A stretch of DNA of 64,000 nucleotides from Grammothele lineata. Taxonomy: Eukaryota; Basidiomycota; Agaricomycetes; Polyporales; Polyporaceae. Under the pieces are notes generated by a model. It was not told where the DNA came from and made no database searches. It saw nothing but the letters and a program-made list of their open reading frames with translations. The stretch spans positions 208,943-272,942 of the forward strand of contig NDFF03000116.1 of NCBI GenBank assembly GCA_002150815.3, in the 5' to 3' direction. A program made the position numbers and the translations under genes. Shown here piece by piece: positions 22,901 through 30,755 of the stretch (the first letter of the stretch is position 1; each line of letters starts with the position of its first letter).

Positions 22901-22908
22901 CTAGTCAA
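13903..22908 (-). CDS. Retrotransposon Gag-Pol polyprotein with chromodomain and C-terminal extension
   Basis: Replication polyprotein of the element, 3001 codons without stop or frameshift. Approximate residues: disordered Pro/Ser-rich N-terminus 1-490; retrotransposon gag/capsid domain 495-665 (PEKYDGRADVATFIQF); CCHC zinc knuckle 757-773 (CFKCHEVGHMERNC); acidic region of unknown type 790-1340; aspartic protease near 1379 (LLDTGS); reverse transcriptase with YLDD near 1699; RNase H with VTDGSHGG near 1853; integrase HHCC zinc site 2255-2300 and DDE core (GIDFVGP, SDRD, PESDGSTERAN) 2325-2425; chromodomain 2605-2670. A further tail follows (about 2716-3001), ending in Lys/Glu-rich sequence. 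The true start may be the second ATG (residue 34, MAHFEDSSGG). All catalytic motifs look intact. Confidence 0.95.
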   Translation of the reverse strand: MTRTPLSTSLPSSDPPSLITSRPRLNPLKTQSPMAHFEDSSGGQTPPMQETVPGEFPVAVDDSVDAAFGSSLSSLPSAYESHHGPSGVRPELSFSPVAAAPSRYSSPGRQPVGLEEYYTPPRAESTPPRMTQNIFRAPFQPPSETSAGTEAAVPQQDGATPLRDLIDDSEEFPKTPANPTPVARPREGVLIDIPFAQCEPGSVLVSATPHSGPAVHSGALSAAQQKAVREAESTMTPGDRERFDRRMRAVTMRDPDYPTTTSDKSSDLPVSPPSPVAGPSAYEKGKSIDPRNWGAVSLEPEELDIEAQRRALRDFERLKSSRVVQQEERREVPGPPGISQSAPAPVKVPVGVAPHSDPASERIRELERELSEMRAQMRGLILAQSMASPPYASAPAPPAAPPQVPHAVPVSSVSGIFAQPPPPTVTASASANPIGSGTTWRPSAQIDPNSALGRAFSASAAVPPTGLAAPAQASANVAVAQAPATTTSRVPTWKPREPEKYDGRADVATFIQFTQQVNAYMDGYQLPQERRVFEVSNYLSGKAFNYYHFAASHDPTSWTLQSFYQGLFDHCFPGTFRQDMRDKLDRSRQRGRSVKEYVHELVGLMAIVGDDPLQARVRRFWKGLDDYIVQELYLKNYNMETISWEVLDTEATAIERAYEVGGARRQRPTAPAKPEQTPRPERSSGSSTASGRKHTSSGTNSAKPNSTPAARPARGSQSRPATTPGQGNKPRTERAPAQTPREPSRLSPEERAEHVAANKCFKCHEVGHMERNCPKANRVQSNKKGKPPGLTSFSVGLNLSEAEERRALSESTARIDEVSLGAVDLDGWETDSSGLPELVTPPASDDDSEWDADCDDFLDYRSELESDDASQCDSEDDAFAAHIGQWFHQPVQPPVAEEDTVVIPSEEDSESGFESLPDLDDITEDEQSPSDYSSGSDDSDDEMDESPMPDMGTYRIADLGDVPLSELQLPDVSLRKKSGWRHIIGDIRILCPEWPRNKAVGIARALERLFMDCLPFPVRGVKSNGGIRIVVMPVPENNGLLEIQDLYLSLALLCPAQIFLNPHLDLEAWYARRVRDALIGPFGLDDLEPGDLEQLFYAPEGEPSAPTAEAPPPPRPYSADRVRIDANPPRSRDLSWEPPAVGDLYRLRATAILEASRPYLADPDADNEIKFYLELDEDTYMLWGTGLSEPPELDRSWLREPDFDIAGWFRSRLRAEHVDCVPARERELMGDALVEGAAAVMEVHRPWHILDQLRYDSPRYASASVSDGVYIYDAYLRFFAVCPRELLENPRFDLPDWFAKQFYLCIDPPVFRSEHLRPGELEVYLTDSLPGNVLELNAVGDLPPLPAIQRNSATPRDFRRVVPEPLVVVVDINGHPARALLDTGSLADFMSTKLAHQLGITPDELAKPLPVQLAVQGSRAKINTGCNARIEYQGVSEERYFDLVNLQGYDLILGTPFLFQHRMTLTFHPSTVVIGSNAALPIEGKNVRAIASRAADVFEEDLEAARQHLREYAADICAEASDTPLPPLREINHTIPLKELSKVYTWRPSKCPDAHRASWIEKRDAYLKSGRWRMTNARTTSPMLLLTKPGTGVKGIPPRLRVVCDLRERNANTHKLSSPLPDMEGILRNVARMPYRSLIDGKDAYEQIRIEPDHVERTAMTTPDGNMVSLVLQQGDCNAVATYQSLMNHLFGHLIGKCMAVYLDDIVIFSSTLAEHIQHCKEVIDILRKEQLYLSATKLKFLCREMKVLGRVVDDEGIRMDPDKVDSVLNWKVPTNKELLRGFLGSVGYLADDIATVRIPMGILSSLTGSETSFVWDYTHQRAFDEIKRLVHAHREHHRKPLDYSATAPPIWLVTDGSHGGIAGVVCQGEDYKVARVAAFFSAKLTSAQSNYPVHEIEMLAGVEAMLRHRDILLGCSFTWVTDHKGLIHLMGQKNLSGRQARWLEAISEYDFKVQYTPGVENVLADALSRIYSNDAPGTVRAASEYTEHDEHEKLRQHLAAQAISAPVLTGMEAMAAVMTEPLRRSARHASSRAEGASVPAAPPGRVPRTVVPVVKPPRQAATPRARARSRERAQSPSPPETISAPEGVSKETAPGAKPAVARQRKASAPPAPAETGRPETAREFSKRIKRVVLRVADEGREGASPGNGSDNSVTEALAPPAQSEDISHPPAVALEDRFLEHVSAASDGLDLMANLRDRYSEDPFFAKILENQKFHKNFRVEDGLVFIMVQGQKLLCIPRILVGERSVREIVILHAHSLLAHLGAYKTLGLLRDHVWWKTMSQDVLEFCRTCQTCKRSKPSNQKPYGLLNPLAVPGRPWQIIGIDFVGPLPESKNRDGSFNAITTIIDLLTGMVHLVPSRINYTAREVAELVFAEVYKHHGVPEAIVSDRDVLFTSLFWTHLHSLIGTELRMSSAYHPESDGSTERANRTVGQMLRQCIGPRQKDWVARLPGIEFAINTARSDTTGFAPFFLNTGRMPRAMVWNDASKEEYPGVRAFAQRVKNAIMAAHDSVIAARVKQTRDANRRRRPAPFAEGDLVYLSTKNISLPKGYSRKLAPKYIGPYRILHDFGNYSYRLELPADLKRRGVHDVFHASLLRVHEPNDDRLFPGRLVSQVADLEETEGEWAIDKLLSHRGSGKDAIFEALWRSGDRTWVPYSLIAHLDVVKAYLEVLDATSITELPAGSGEPPADDPQVFLGALAVSGGRDEDITASEDDEGLVSSPQPSLRTLELLASRPALSLIIHTILLTIHSLLLTFTIVLSSTTMPLQSKVFEHPGIRRLDACGDLLIEDPAARDITWRFASPGVRLFCRFDRLLRERGFNPKANAYPAGYDTFARLFNALDGVEFGFCTVANDGAVTVVRKPIGVDTLSPILLRDEPRRYTAEQELLIEKLLWQQKRDEIRRAEKAEAAREQRRAKRDREEDLELPAAPPRKAKTHQPREPTPQAGPSGSSHFDGLQDFVAEDDEDAEGEDDVEMEKQDKQGEKKKKKGGKNANAMETGQ

Positions 22909-22953
22909 GCAGAGAGTCGAGTCGAGGTAGAGAGTAGACGACTGTCAAAAATA

Positions 22954-23239
22954 TGTAACCGTCGCGATCCCGTGGGAACGTTGTGGTCACACGATGTAAG
23001 GGAGAGCGGACGAGGCACAGACAGGTTGCAAGTCTGCTGGTATTCGCAAGTACGCTGAGCAGCTACTACCACGACTCTACACACATATATACGATTCTTT
23101 GGATGGTCCGTGCGCTATCGTCAGGGAACGCCCCCATCTACGGGACGTATGGAGCTCCGGGGTACCGCGAGGTCGAGCGGGTGCCGGCCGATAACGTGAC
23201 CTGGGGAGTAACGCGTGACCGAGAGACGTGTCCGTTACA
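22954..23239 (-). repeat. 5' LTR of the Ty3/Gypsy element
   Basis: 286 bp, near-identical to the LTR at 13579-13864. It holds the likely promoter: reading on the minus strand, GTATATATG at 23092-23084. Its outermost bases supply a stop codon to the gene at 23235-24011. Confidence 0.93.
23084..23092 (-). promoter_or_regulatory. TATA-like box in the 5' LTR
   Basis: GTATATATG on the minus strand, about 175 bp upstream of the polyprotein ATG and within the LTR, where the retrotransposon promoter is expected. Confidence 0.5.
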
Positions 23240-24011
23240 CTATCAGCGACAAATCGAGCATTCGGAGTCGCAAATGACGCACAATCTCAGGTGTTTGCCC
23301 GTTCAATTCCTTCTTCTTCAGATCAACCCACTTTACGAGATCCCTGGCGCGCTGCTCGCGGACGTCAGGAAAGACGTCCAGCAACTTGCGGCGGACAATT
23401 CCGTCCGCTTCAAGTGTTCCGAGTGAGCAAGACAGGCATAAAAACGCGTAACGGAGACACGTACGAGGGAGGTGGGGAGGCCACCTCGTCTGGACATACT
23501 TAATTTCCGGGAACAAGTGCCGGAAGCGGCTGGGGAACCAGTGCTCCGCGTACTTCTCCGCCGCCTCGTCCAGGGGCAGGTCCGGGCGCGGGAGGCCTTG
23601 CTTCACGATCTCCATGCGGCACGGGAGAAGCCACAGTTTTCGGACAACACGAGGCGGATCGTCTGGGTGATGGAAGTGAACGGGCGTGAAGGTGGGGCTG
23701 TCGACGACGATGTGCAGTTGGTAGTAGAGGAACGCGAGGTCGACGACGCTGTTGTGTTTGAGCGATTCCTCCGAGTGGCCGTATACCTGGACCAAGAGGC
23801 GGCCAATCGCTGGTCGAGAGAAGAGGAAGCCTCCCATATAGATCGTGACATCTCTGACGGGAAGCAGAGGAAGAACCCGACGAACGACTACCTCGCCCTT
23901 AGGACCATCTGTAGGCATTTGATTACTTGATCGCTGAAGTTTATCGCCTGATTTTCCAAGGTCTGGAGCCTGCGGAGGAACGGGTAGCGTGGTGACTGCG
24001 CGGTCACCCAT
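23235..24011 (-). pseudogene. Hypothetical protein gene, 3' end truncated by the LTR
   Basis: A 258-codon intronless frame starts at ATG 24011 (MGDRAVTTLPVPPQ). The body is neither low-complexity nor GC-skew noise (FLYYQLHIVVDS, AAEKYAEHWFPSRFRHLFPE, RKLLDVFPDVREQRARDL). No family is recognised. The last host-derived codons read LDLSLI; the final Val and the TAA stop lie across the LTR boundary at 23239. The original C-terminus is therefore cut off by the retrotransposon, and no continuation in frame is visible on the far side of the element. It may still make a shortened protein. Calling it disrupted rather than naturally ending here is an inference. Confidence 0.55.
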
Positions 24012-24391
24012 ATCGAGAACTAAAGAAAGGATACTTGCGTCCGACCGTCGACGTCCGTTGAACGTTGAACGTTCAACTTCAACGCCGGGGTCAACTGATC
24101 ACGTGCTCAAAGTAATGTAGCCTCGACGCGACTTGGACCAAGTCACGACAAACCGATCCGGGAGGCGCACGAGTTCGTGCCCATAAAGGAACGCTCTCTC
24201 AACTGCATGCAATCCATCAAGGACGCATCTCTATCACCGTTGCTAGCCGGCACAACGTAGGTGGGGACGATCACGGCAACCGAACTACTTTACACGTAAA
24301 GAAACACCGCTTCGTATCACACATTTCCAAACCCAACCGTAACCACGATTTCAGTAGCCCACCGACACCTTCAAGTCGAAAGAGCCGCCGC
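24012..24391. other. Intergenic region
   Basis: About 380 bp between the truncated gene's start and the end of GLC3. It contains a small direct repeat GTTGAACGTTGAACGTTCAA near 24058-24077. No gene is seen. Confidence 0.4.
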
Positions 24392-26806
24392 TCACTTCTT
24401 GGCGAGCACGATGCAAGTACGCGAGGGGATGTACACCTGTAGCCCATATCGCCTCAGACTCTCCGTCTCCGCCTCTCCCCCCAGCGGCGCTGGTACACTC
24501 ACCTGCGTGAAGTTCTTCCGCCCGTTCCACTCCAGGGCCGTCGTCGGGTACGACCCCCCGGGTCCGACGTTCTCGAACCCCCCGAAGCGCTTCTCGTCGC
24601 TCGCCAGCACGACCGTGTACTCTCCCGGCGTCTCCACGCCGACGCGGTAGTCCGTGAAGGACTGCGTCGGGTGGAAGTTGAAGACGAAGAGGAGGCCCGC
24701 GCGCTCGTAGACGACCATCTTGTCGCCCTCGTGCTTGAGCGAGACGTATGCGGGCTCGGCGTGCAGCCAGCCGTATTGCTCCTCGGTGCGGTTCATGGCC
24801 TTGTCGAACTCGTTGAGGTACTTGTACCGCAGGAGGGGGTCGTCGACGACGTTCCATTGGCGGCGGGCGTATTGGAATGAGTTGTTGTTGCCTTGGCGGG
24901 GGAAGTCGAGCCACTAGGAATGTTTAGGCGTTAGCATACCGTCCGTCTAGACAAGCCAAGGTCGTCACCTCGGGATGACCAAACTCGTTTCCTTCGAAGT
25001 TCAAGTAACCTTCGCCGCCCAAGGAGTGCACCAAAAGTCTACAGCGGCATCAGAGATGGTTCTACAGCAAAAGGCATCAGACGAACCGAATCATCTTGTG
25101 CAACGCAATTCCACGCGCGATGACAGGTGTGTACTCCGTCAAGTCCGACATGTTCGTGTACATCTCTTTGTCCATCAACCAGAACGCGAGCGTCTTGTCG
25201 CCCACGAGCGCCTGGTCGTGGCTCTCCGCGTACGCGATGCTCTTCTCCCCGTACCGGCGGTTGGTCAGAGTGTGGACGATGTTGCCCATGTCCCACTCGT
25301 CGTCCTGCTTGTGCTTGAGGAGCTTGATCCACATGTCGGGGATGGCCATGGAGAGACGGTAGTCGAACCCGACTCCTCCTTTCGGAACCGGTGCGCATAG
25401 GAGCGGCATACCAGAGACGTCCTCGGCAATGGTGATTGCGTTCGGGTAGAGGGTATGCATCGCATCGTTCGCCTGCCGCTAGTTAGTACGGCCGCGTCTA
25501 AAAGCAACCAGCAAGCGTACCAGCATGAGGTAGACGATGGCTTCCAGGTCTGCGGAGTCTCCGAAGTACTCGTGGTATCCCCCAGAGAAGCCGGCGCCGA
25601 TGCCGTGGTGGTGGTACATCATACTAGTGACACCATCGAACCGGAAGCCGTCGAACTGGTATCTCTCCATCCAGAAACGGAGGTTGCTCATCAGGAATCG
25701 GAGGACCTCATGGTGGCCATAGTTGAAGAGGCGACTGTCCCAGAGTTCGTGACGCCCACGAGCGCCTTCGTGGAAGTAGAGATGGTCAGTACCGTCGAAG
25801 TGGTTGAGGCCATCGAGAACGTTTTTGCAAGCGTGAGAATGGACAATGTCGAGGAGGACAGTGATGCCCATGCCATGCGCGGTGTCTATGAGCTCCTTTA
25901 GCTCTTCTGGGGTACCATACCGGGAGCTCGCGGCGAAGAAGCTGGTGACCTGATATCCAAACGCTTATTTGTGTTGAAATGAGCACACCTTCAATTGCAT
26001 ATACAAGAGAAGCTCACAGGCATAGTATGCATGTTCCATAATGGCCATGAGCTGGATAATGTTGTAACCCAGGTCCTTGATGCGGGGTAGAATGTCTCTC
26101 GTGAACTCCTTATACGTTCCGACACGGTGTTCGGAGGTGGAGATGCCGACATGAGCTTCGTAGATACGAGCGCTTTTCGGCGGAGGAGGGCGGGGATGTT
26201 TGAACTGGTACACTTGATCCGCTGGAGGGTTCCAAAATCTGGCTTCATAGACGGGAGACACCGAAAGGTCTTGGGTAACGCGCTTTATCCAAGCGGGAAT
26301 GCGCTCGATGCGTTCGCCGCTAGTAAGTATCATGGAGACCTAGAAGGATCGTCATCGAATCTGGCATACCGTCATTGACGTAAGAGCACACCTTAATCTT
26401 GGAGTCGTGAGGGATCGCGCATTCGCCGTTCTTTGGAGGAACGGTGATCTCCCAGACACCGTACTCATTCTTGGTCATAGGATGAGAGATTCTATTCCAG
26501 CTGTCTAAGAGGGGAATATGAAGGCGAGTCTTTGCGCGCGCGATGTCACTCACTGAAGTCACCGATCAAGACGGCCTCCTTCGCGTTGGGGGCCCACTCG
26601 CGGTAGGTGACGGAGCCATCGGGAGCAGCGTTAAAGCCAAACTTGAGGTAGCCTTTGGTGAACTGATCGTAACCGCCCTCGACGGACTCTATGGTATCCT
26701 TCCACCTTCTGAAGAGGTCGTGGCGGTAGGTGATATGGGAAGTGTGATCCCCGATCCAGGGATCGACCTCGAGGACGGTCTTGCTATCCAAGGGCGCGGT
26801 GGGCAT
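24392..26806 (-). CDS. GLC3: 1,4-alpha-glucan (glycogen) branching enzyme, GH13
   Basis: Cytosolic enzyme that introduces alpha-1,6 branches into glycogen. Starts at ATG 26806 ([17 protein letters not shown]). An N-terminal CBM48-type domain ([19 protein letters not shown]) is followed by the GH13 barrel: [27 protein letters not shown], the nucleophile Asp in [18 protein letters not shown], the acid/base Glu in [10 protein letters not shown], and the third Asp in [14 protein letters not shown]. The C-terminal beta domain contains [17 protein letters not shown] and ends in VLAKK. About six introns are needed; for example GTTCGT...TGTAG near 25040-25085 joins HKMIR to [17 protein letters not shown]. 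The catalytic set is complete and the length is typical of fungal GLC3. Confidence 0.93.
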
Positions 26807-27269
26807 GGCGCAAGTTGGGGGGATCGGGGGACGAAGATGGGGGTATCTGCAGAGACGGGGCTGCGGGGCGAGGGAGGGGAAGGCGGACCTCGAGAGCTCT
26901 GGCGGGACGGGGATGTGCGCGGCGCATGATCTGGCCGTTTTGAGAGACGCGTCGAGCACATCTCCAGGACAAGACGTCACCGGTCTGCTATCACGTGCCC
27001 GTGCCTTCTGCCAGCTTCTGGAGAGTCGATCTCAGATCCCCGCTCGCACCCCGGCGCTCGCTTGGGTGTTGCGGGGCATTCCCGGCGGATCGTCGCGGCC
27101 CGAGAGAGTGGGCGCTAGTGAGCTCGCTGGCGTGCCTGCCCCAGACCGACGCCTCCATCGCGCATCGCTCTCTCCTCCAGGACACATCCGTCCCTTTCGC
27201 TCTTCACTTCGCCCTCGCCGTCTACCGCATGCTGCGCATACAGTAGCTTGCGCCTATTTTCCTACCACC
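26807..27269. promoter_or_regulatory. Shared divergent promoter region
   Basis: 463 bp between the divergent starts of GLC3 (minus) and the spermidine-synthase-like gene (plus). It presumably carries both promoters. No clear TATA box; pyrimidine-rich stretches precede the plus-strand start. Confidence 0.4.
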
Positions 27270-29480
27270 ATGTCCGCCAGTCCACCGCAGAAGCCGAAGG
27301 CGAACCCGTTACACATCGCGCTCACGAGGCTCTCCGCCATCGGCGTCTTGCTGGGGCTCTCCCTCGTCACCTGGGCCTACCGCCGCGCCCTCGAACCCCA
27401 GTACGGCTCCGCACCCACCAACTTGCACCTCACAAAGGTCGTGTGGTCTGCCTCCATCCTAGGCAGCTTCGCCCCCACCGTTCCAACTTCTCGGGCTACC
27501 CTCGGTCTGGCTCTCCTCCTGTATGCGCTGCCTAACGCGACGTACTACGTCCCGGCCTACACCGCCAGGCTGCATGATCCCGTATGGGGTCCAGTCGCGA
27601 CCCATTTGATTGTGCTGCTGCCAGTGTTATCTCTTGGAGTCGCGATCGTGAAGGGGCTACAGGTAAGAATATTTTGTCATGGGTCCCATAGAGGGTTATT
27701 CACTTGCGGTAGGAAGCACCCTACTTAAAAGGCGACGCGGCGGCACCCCAATCATCCATCACCCTGCCTGTATGCGCAACTGCCGTGAACGCTCTCCAAG
27801 GTCTGTGGCCCGCGGTCCCGTTACTAGCTGAATATAACACAACGCAAATCGTGAGCGCTTTGGTGTATGACTATTCGCACTTACTCATAGGAGCAGTTCC
27901 TCCAAATCGGCACCGCGTGCATGTCACTTTGGGCTATCGCGCCCTTCTTGCCAGATGTCCACCCCCCTCCTCCCGCAGCTGCTCCTGCAGCCGTACCCAG
28001 TACGCCCCCCACTCCAAACAGCAAGGGCAAGAAGAAGAAAGGAGAAGCAGAGAAACCCGCCGCCGCTGCTGCCGCACCTCCCCCACCTCCCAAGCCCAAA
28101 TCCGAGTCGTCATGGTTAGACAAGAGTCGCATAGCTATCATTCCCATCTTGCCGTTCTTGACGTCCGCGGTTCTCGGTGCACCCACTCTGCCTCACCCAT
28201 TACTCGAGCCCTACAACCACCCGTCCTTCCCCTTGACGATCCTTTCCTCCGCAGAGTCCACGTACTCCAGCGTCGTCGTCGTAGGGGAGACGAATGCGCC
28301 CGAGTTTGACGCTTTGAATGGCGTCAATCACCTGCGCTACCTGCGCGCCGGGCATTCTCTCCTGGGCGGGGTCTGGGTCGGTCCCAAAGCCAACGCGTTT
28401 GAGGGTTCACTTCCCGAAGACGAGTCGGGCAACAAGCTGGGCGATTCCATATACACCGCGTTCGTCCTCCAAGAAGCCGCGCTGTTGGCGAAGAAGCAGG
28501 GCAACGCGCAGCCGAAGAACGCGCTCGCGATGTACGTCTCCCCCGTTCCTCCCGTGCCTGCGCTTCTGTACTGATGGTTTGCAGTGGTCTAGGTATTGGG
28601 GTCGCGGCGAGCTCCTTCATGCGGCAGGGCATCGCCACCACGATAGTGGAGATCGACCCTGCCGTATACGACGCCGCGCGCCAGTTCTTCGGGCTCCCGT
28701 CCGGGCCCGGCCACGTCTTCCTCGAGGACGCGCGCGGCTGGGTGCACAATCGCAGCGCCATCGCCGCCGCACCTGAAGCGGGGGCGGAGGCGACGCTCTA
28801 CGATATCGTCGTCCACGACTGCTTCTCTGGCGGCGGAATCCCGGCGCATCTGTACACGCAGGAGTTCTGGCAGGAGCTGAAGACCATCGTCGCGCCCGAT
28901 GGGGTGATCGCCGTCGTGAGTTCTCGCTGCCGCGCCCTCTGTCTGCGAGCGAGCGAAGCGGGCTTATCGCTGACGCTTCTCCCACCTTTTCCCCTCCCTA
29001 GAACTTTGCTGGGGTTCTGGAGACGGACTCCGCGAAGGCGCTGATCCTCACTCTACAAGACACCTTCCCACATTGCCGGGCGTTCTACGACGCGATGGAG
29101 ATCCCGGCGAACGTCACGACCGAGTTCCTGAACTGGGTAAGGGCCGCCTCTCTCCCCATCCTGCGTCGATTACTCAACTGACCGGGATGTCTTCCTCTTA
29201 GGTGTTCTTCTGCACGCCCTCCTCCACACCGCTCGAGTTCCGCAAAGCGAAACACGCAGACTACCGCGGCTCACACCTCCGCAAGCACGTCTTCTCCAAT
29301 CTCCCAGAGCGCGAGAGCGACATCTCCGCCGTGGGCGCGGACCTCACTCCGGAGAAACGCGAGCGGTTGATCCTGAAGGACGCGGCGAACCCGCTCGGGG
29401 AGTGGCAGCAGAAGGAGGCGATTCACCACTGGAAGATCATGCGGGACGTGCTGCCGGACGTGTTTTGGGAGACGTATTAG
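27270..29480 (+). CDS. Membrane-anchored spermidine-synthase-like protein
   Basis: Starts at ATG 27270 with MSASPPQKPKANPL and then several hydrophobic segments (LSAIGVLLGLSLVTWAYR, LGLALLLYALPNATYYV, HLIVLLPVLSLGVAIV), so a polytopic N-terminus. After a Pro/Ala/Lys-rich cytosolic stretch (PPPPAAAPAA, GKKKKGEAEKP) comes a Rossmann methyltransferase-type fold of the spermine/spermidine synthase class: VNHLRYLRAGHSLLGG, SGLGIGVAASSF (glycine loop), TIVEIDPAVYDAARQFF (acidic SAM-site residue) and DIVVHDCFSGGGIP. The end is WKIMRDVLPDVFWETY. Six introns fit. True spermidine synthases are soluble and shorter, so this is a distinct membrane class; substrate unknown. Confidence 0.8.
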
Positions 29481-29781
29481 GTTGGGGTGGGGTGGTGTAT
29501 TTGTACGCGCGCGAGTGTTTCCTTTGTCGTCTAAAATATGACTGTTTTTGCCATTGCCAGGATTTTAAGTTCTGTTTTTTCTCTCTCAGAACCGCCTTTG
29601 TAAGGCACACAAAGCTAAACATTCAACGCCGGAGCTCTTGACGGCGTTTGTAGGGTCGCGTTTGACATGCACAGGTTATTGATGCCACATACAGCGCTGG
29701 TGCCTGCCTAAAGGCCTTTGCTCTGTCGGCGTGACGCTGTTGTCCTGGAGTTTGTTACTAAACCACGATCTACCTAGTAGG
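29481..29781. other. Intergenic region
   Basis: About 300 bp of 3' UTR of the preceding gene and promoter of YPT7. A T/A-richer stretch lies near 29530-29590. Nothing else is seen. Confidence 0.4.
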
Positions 29782-30755
29782 ATGTCCCGCGCATTGCTCA
29801 AGGTTCGTTTACTCGTCTCCATGTTTACAGAATGCTGACGCGTCGATCAGGTTATTATTCTGGGCGATAGCGGGTACGTTCGTCACGGCGTCTTGCTGGA
29901 TCATAATTGCTGAAACTCGCGAGATTGCAGTGTTGGGAAGACCTCGCTCATGAACCAGTTCGTGACCAAGCGTTTCAACAGCCATTATAGAGCCACTATC
30001 GGCGCCGACTTGTGAGCAGCTAATACCCTCAAACCTCACATCAACGTGACGCTAAACCCTTTATAGTCTCACAAAAGAAGTCGTGGTCGACGACATGCCA
30101 GTGACCATCCAGGCAAGTCCCAATCCCAGAAACATACTTCTCCAGGACGCCCAACTAACCCCAAATGCCTCTTCGCCCGCAATAGCTCTGGGACACAGCG
30201 GGGCAAGAACGCTTCCAGTCGCTCGGCGTCGCCTTCTACCGCGGCGCGGACTGCTGCGTGCTCGTGTTCGACGTGTCCAGCGCGCGCTCGTTCGACGCGC
30301 TCGACGGCTGGCGGGACGAGCTCCTCCTGCACGCGAGCCCGGGCTCGGACGCGTTCCCGTTCGTGCTGCTCGGGAATAAGGTCGACGTGCCGGAGGGTCG
30401 GCGTGAGGTACGTTGTGGCGCGCACTCGTGAGCCACTTCAAATTGTTGGTGCTCAATGGTGAGTGGCTTTTTTGTAGGTGACGCAGGAGCGCGCGATGGC
30501 GTGGTGCGAGAGCAAAGGTGGTATTCCCTACTACGAAACCTCGGCTAAGGAGGCCGTCAACGTCGAACAAGCGTTCGAGGAGGCTGCGAGGAACGCGCTG
30601 TTGCGGGAGCGTGTGGACGAACCGTGAGTGCACCCTGAACGAAACTTTCCGTCACCTACCATTAAGCTAAACAGGACCCATGGCTTGACAGATATTTGGA
30701 CTATCTTGTCCGCGTAGACACCGAAAGTTCACAGAAGTCTGGCTGTGACTGTTAG
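29782..30755 (+). CDS. YPT7: Rab7-type small GTPase (late endosome/vacuole fusion)
   Basis: GTPase that recruits HOPS to late endosomes and the vacuole. Exons interrupted by short introns give [26 protein letters not shown] (P-loop), RATIGADF (switch I), [20 protein letters not shown] (switch II and Rab family motifs), LLGNKVDV (NKxD), [16 protein letters not shown] (SAK) and the Rab7-like [11 protein letters not shown]. The C-terminal exon is short and easy to miss: splicing from GTGAGT after 30624 to the AG at about 30690 restores the frame and ends in SGCDC, a -CXC geranylgeranylation signal, with TAG at 30753-30755. All G-box motifs are intact. Confidence 0.93.

Larger units (their letters stand above)
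13579..23239 (-). mobile_element. Full-length Ty3/Gypsy LTR retrotransposon, chromovirus-like (9.66 kb)
   Basis: Two 286 bp LTRs (TG...CA ends, three substitutions between them by my reading) enclose a single uninterrupted 3001-codon gag-pol frame on the minus strand. The order gag, zinc knuckle, protease, RT, RNase H, integrase, chromodomain identifies Ty3/Gypsy, and the chromodomain points to the chromovirus branch. A purine-rich tract lies just inside the 3' LTR (complement of about 13866-13890). No tRNA-like primer-binding site was recognised next to the 5' LTR. The five bases flanking the two ends (CCACC and CTATC) do not match, so no target-site duplication is visible. Confidence 0.95.

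Noticed and set aside
13574..23244. Target-site duplication of the LTR element
   Set aside because: Immediate flanks CCACC and CTATC do not match, and no short repeat is found with small shifts.
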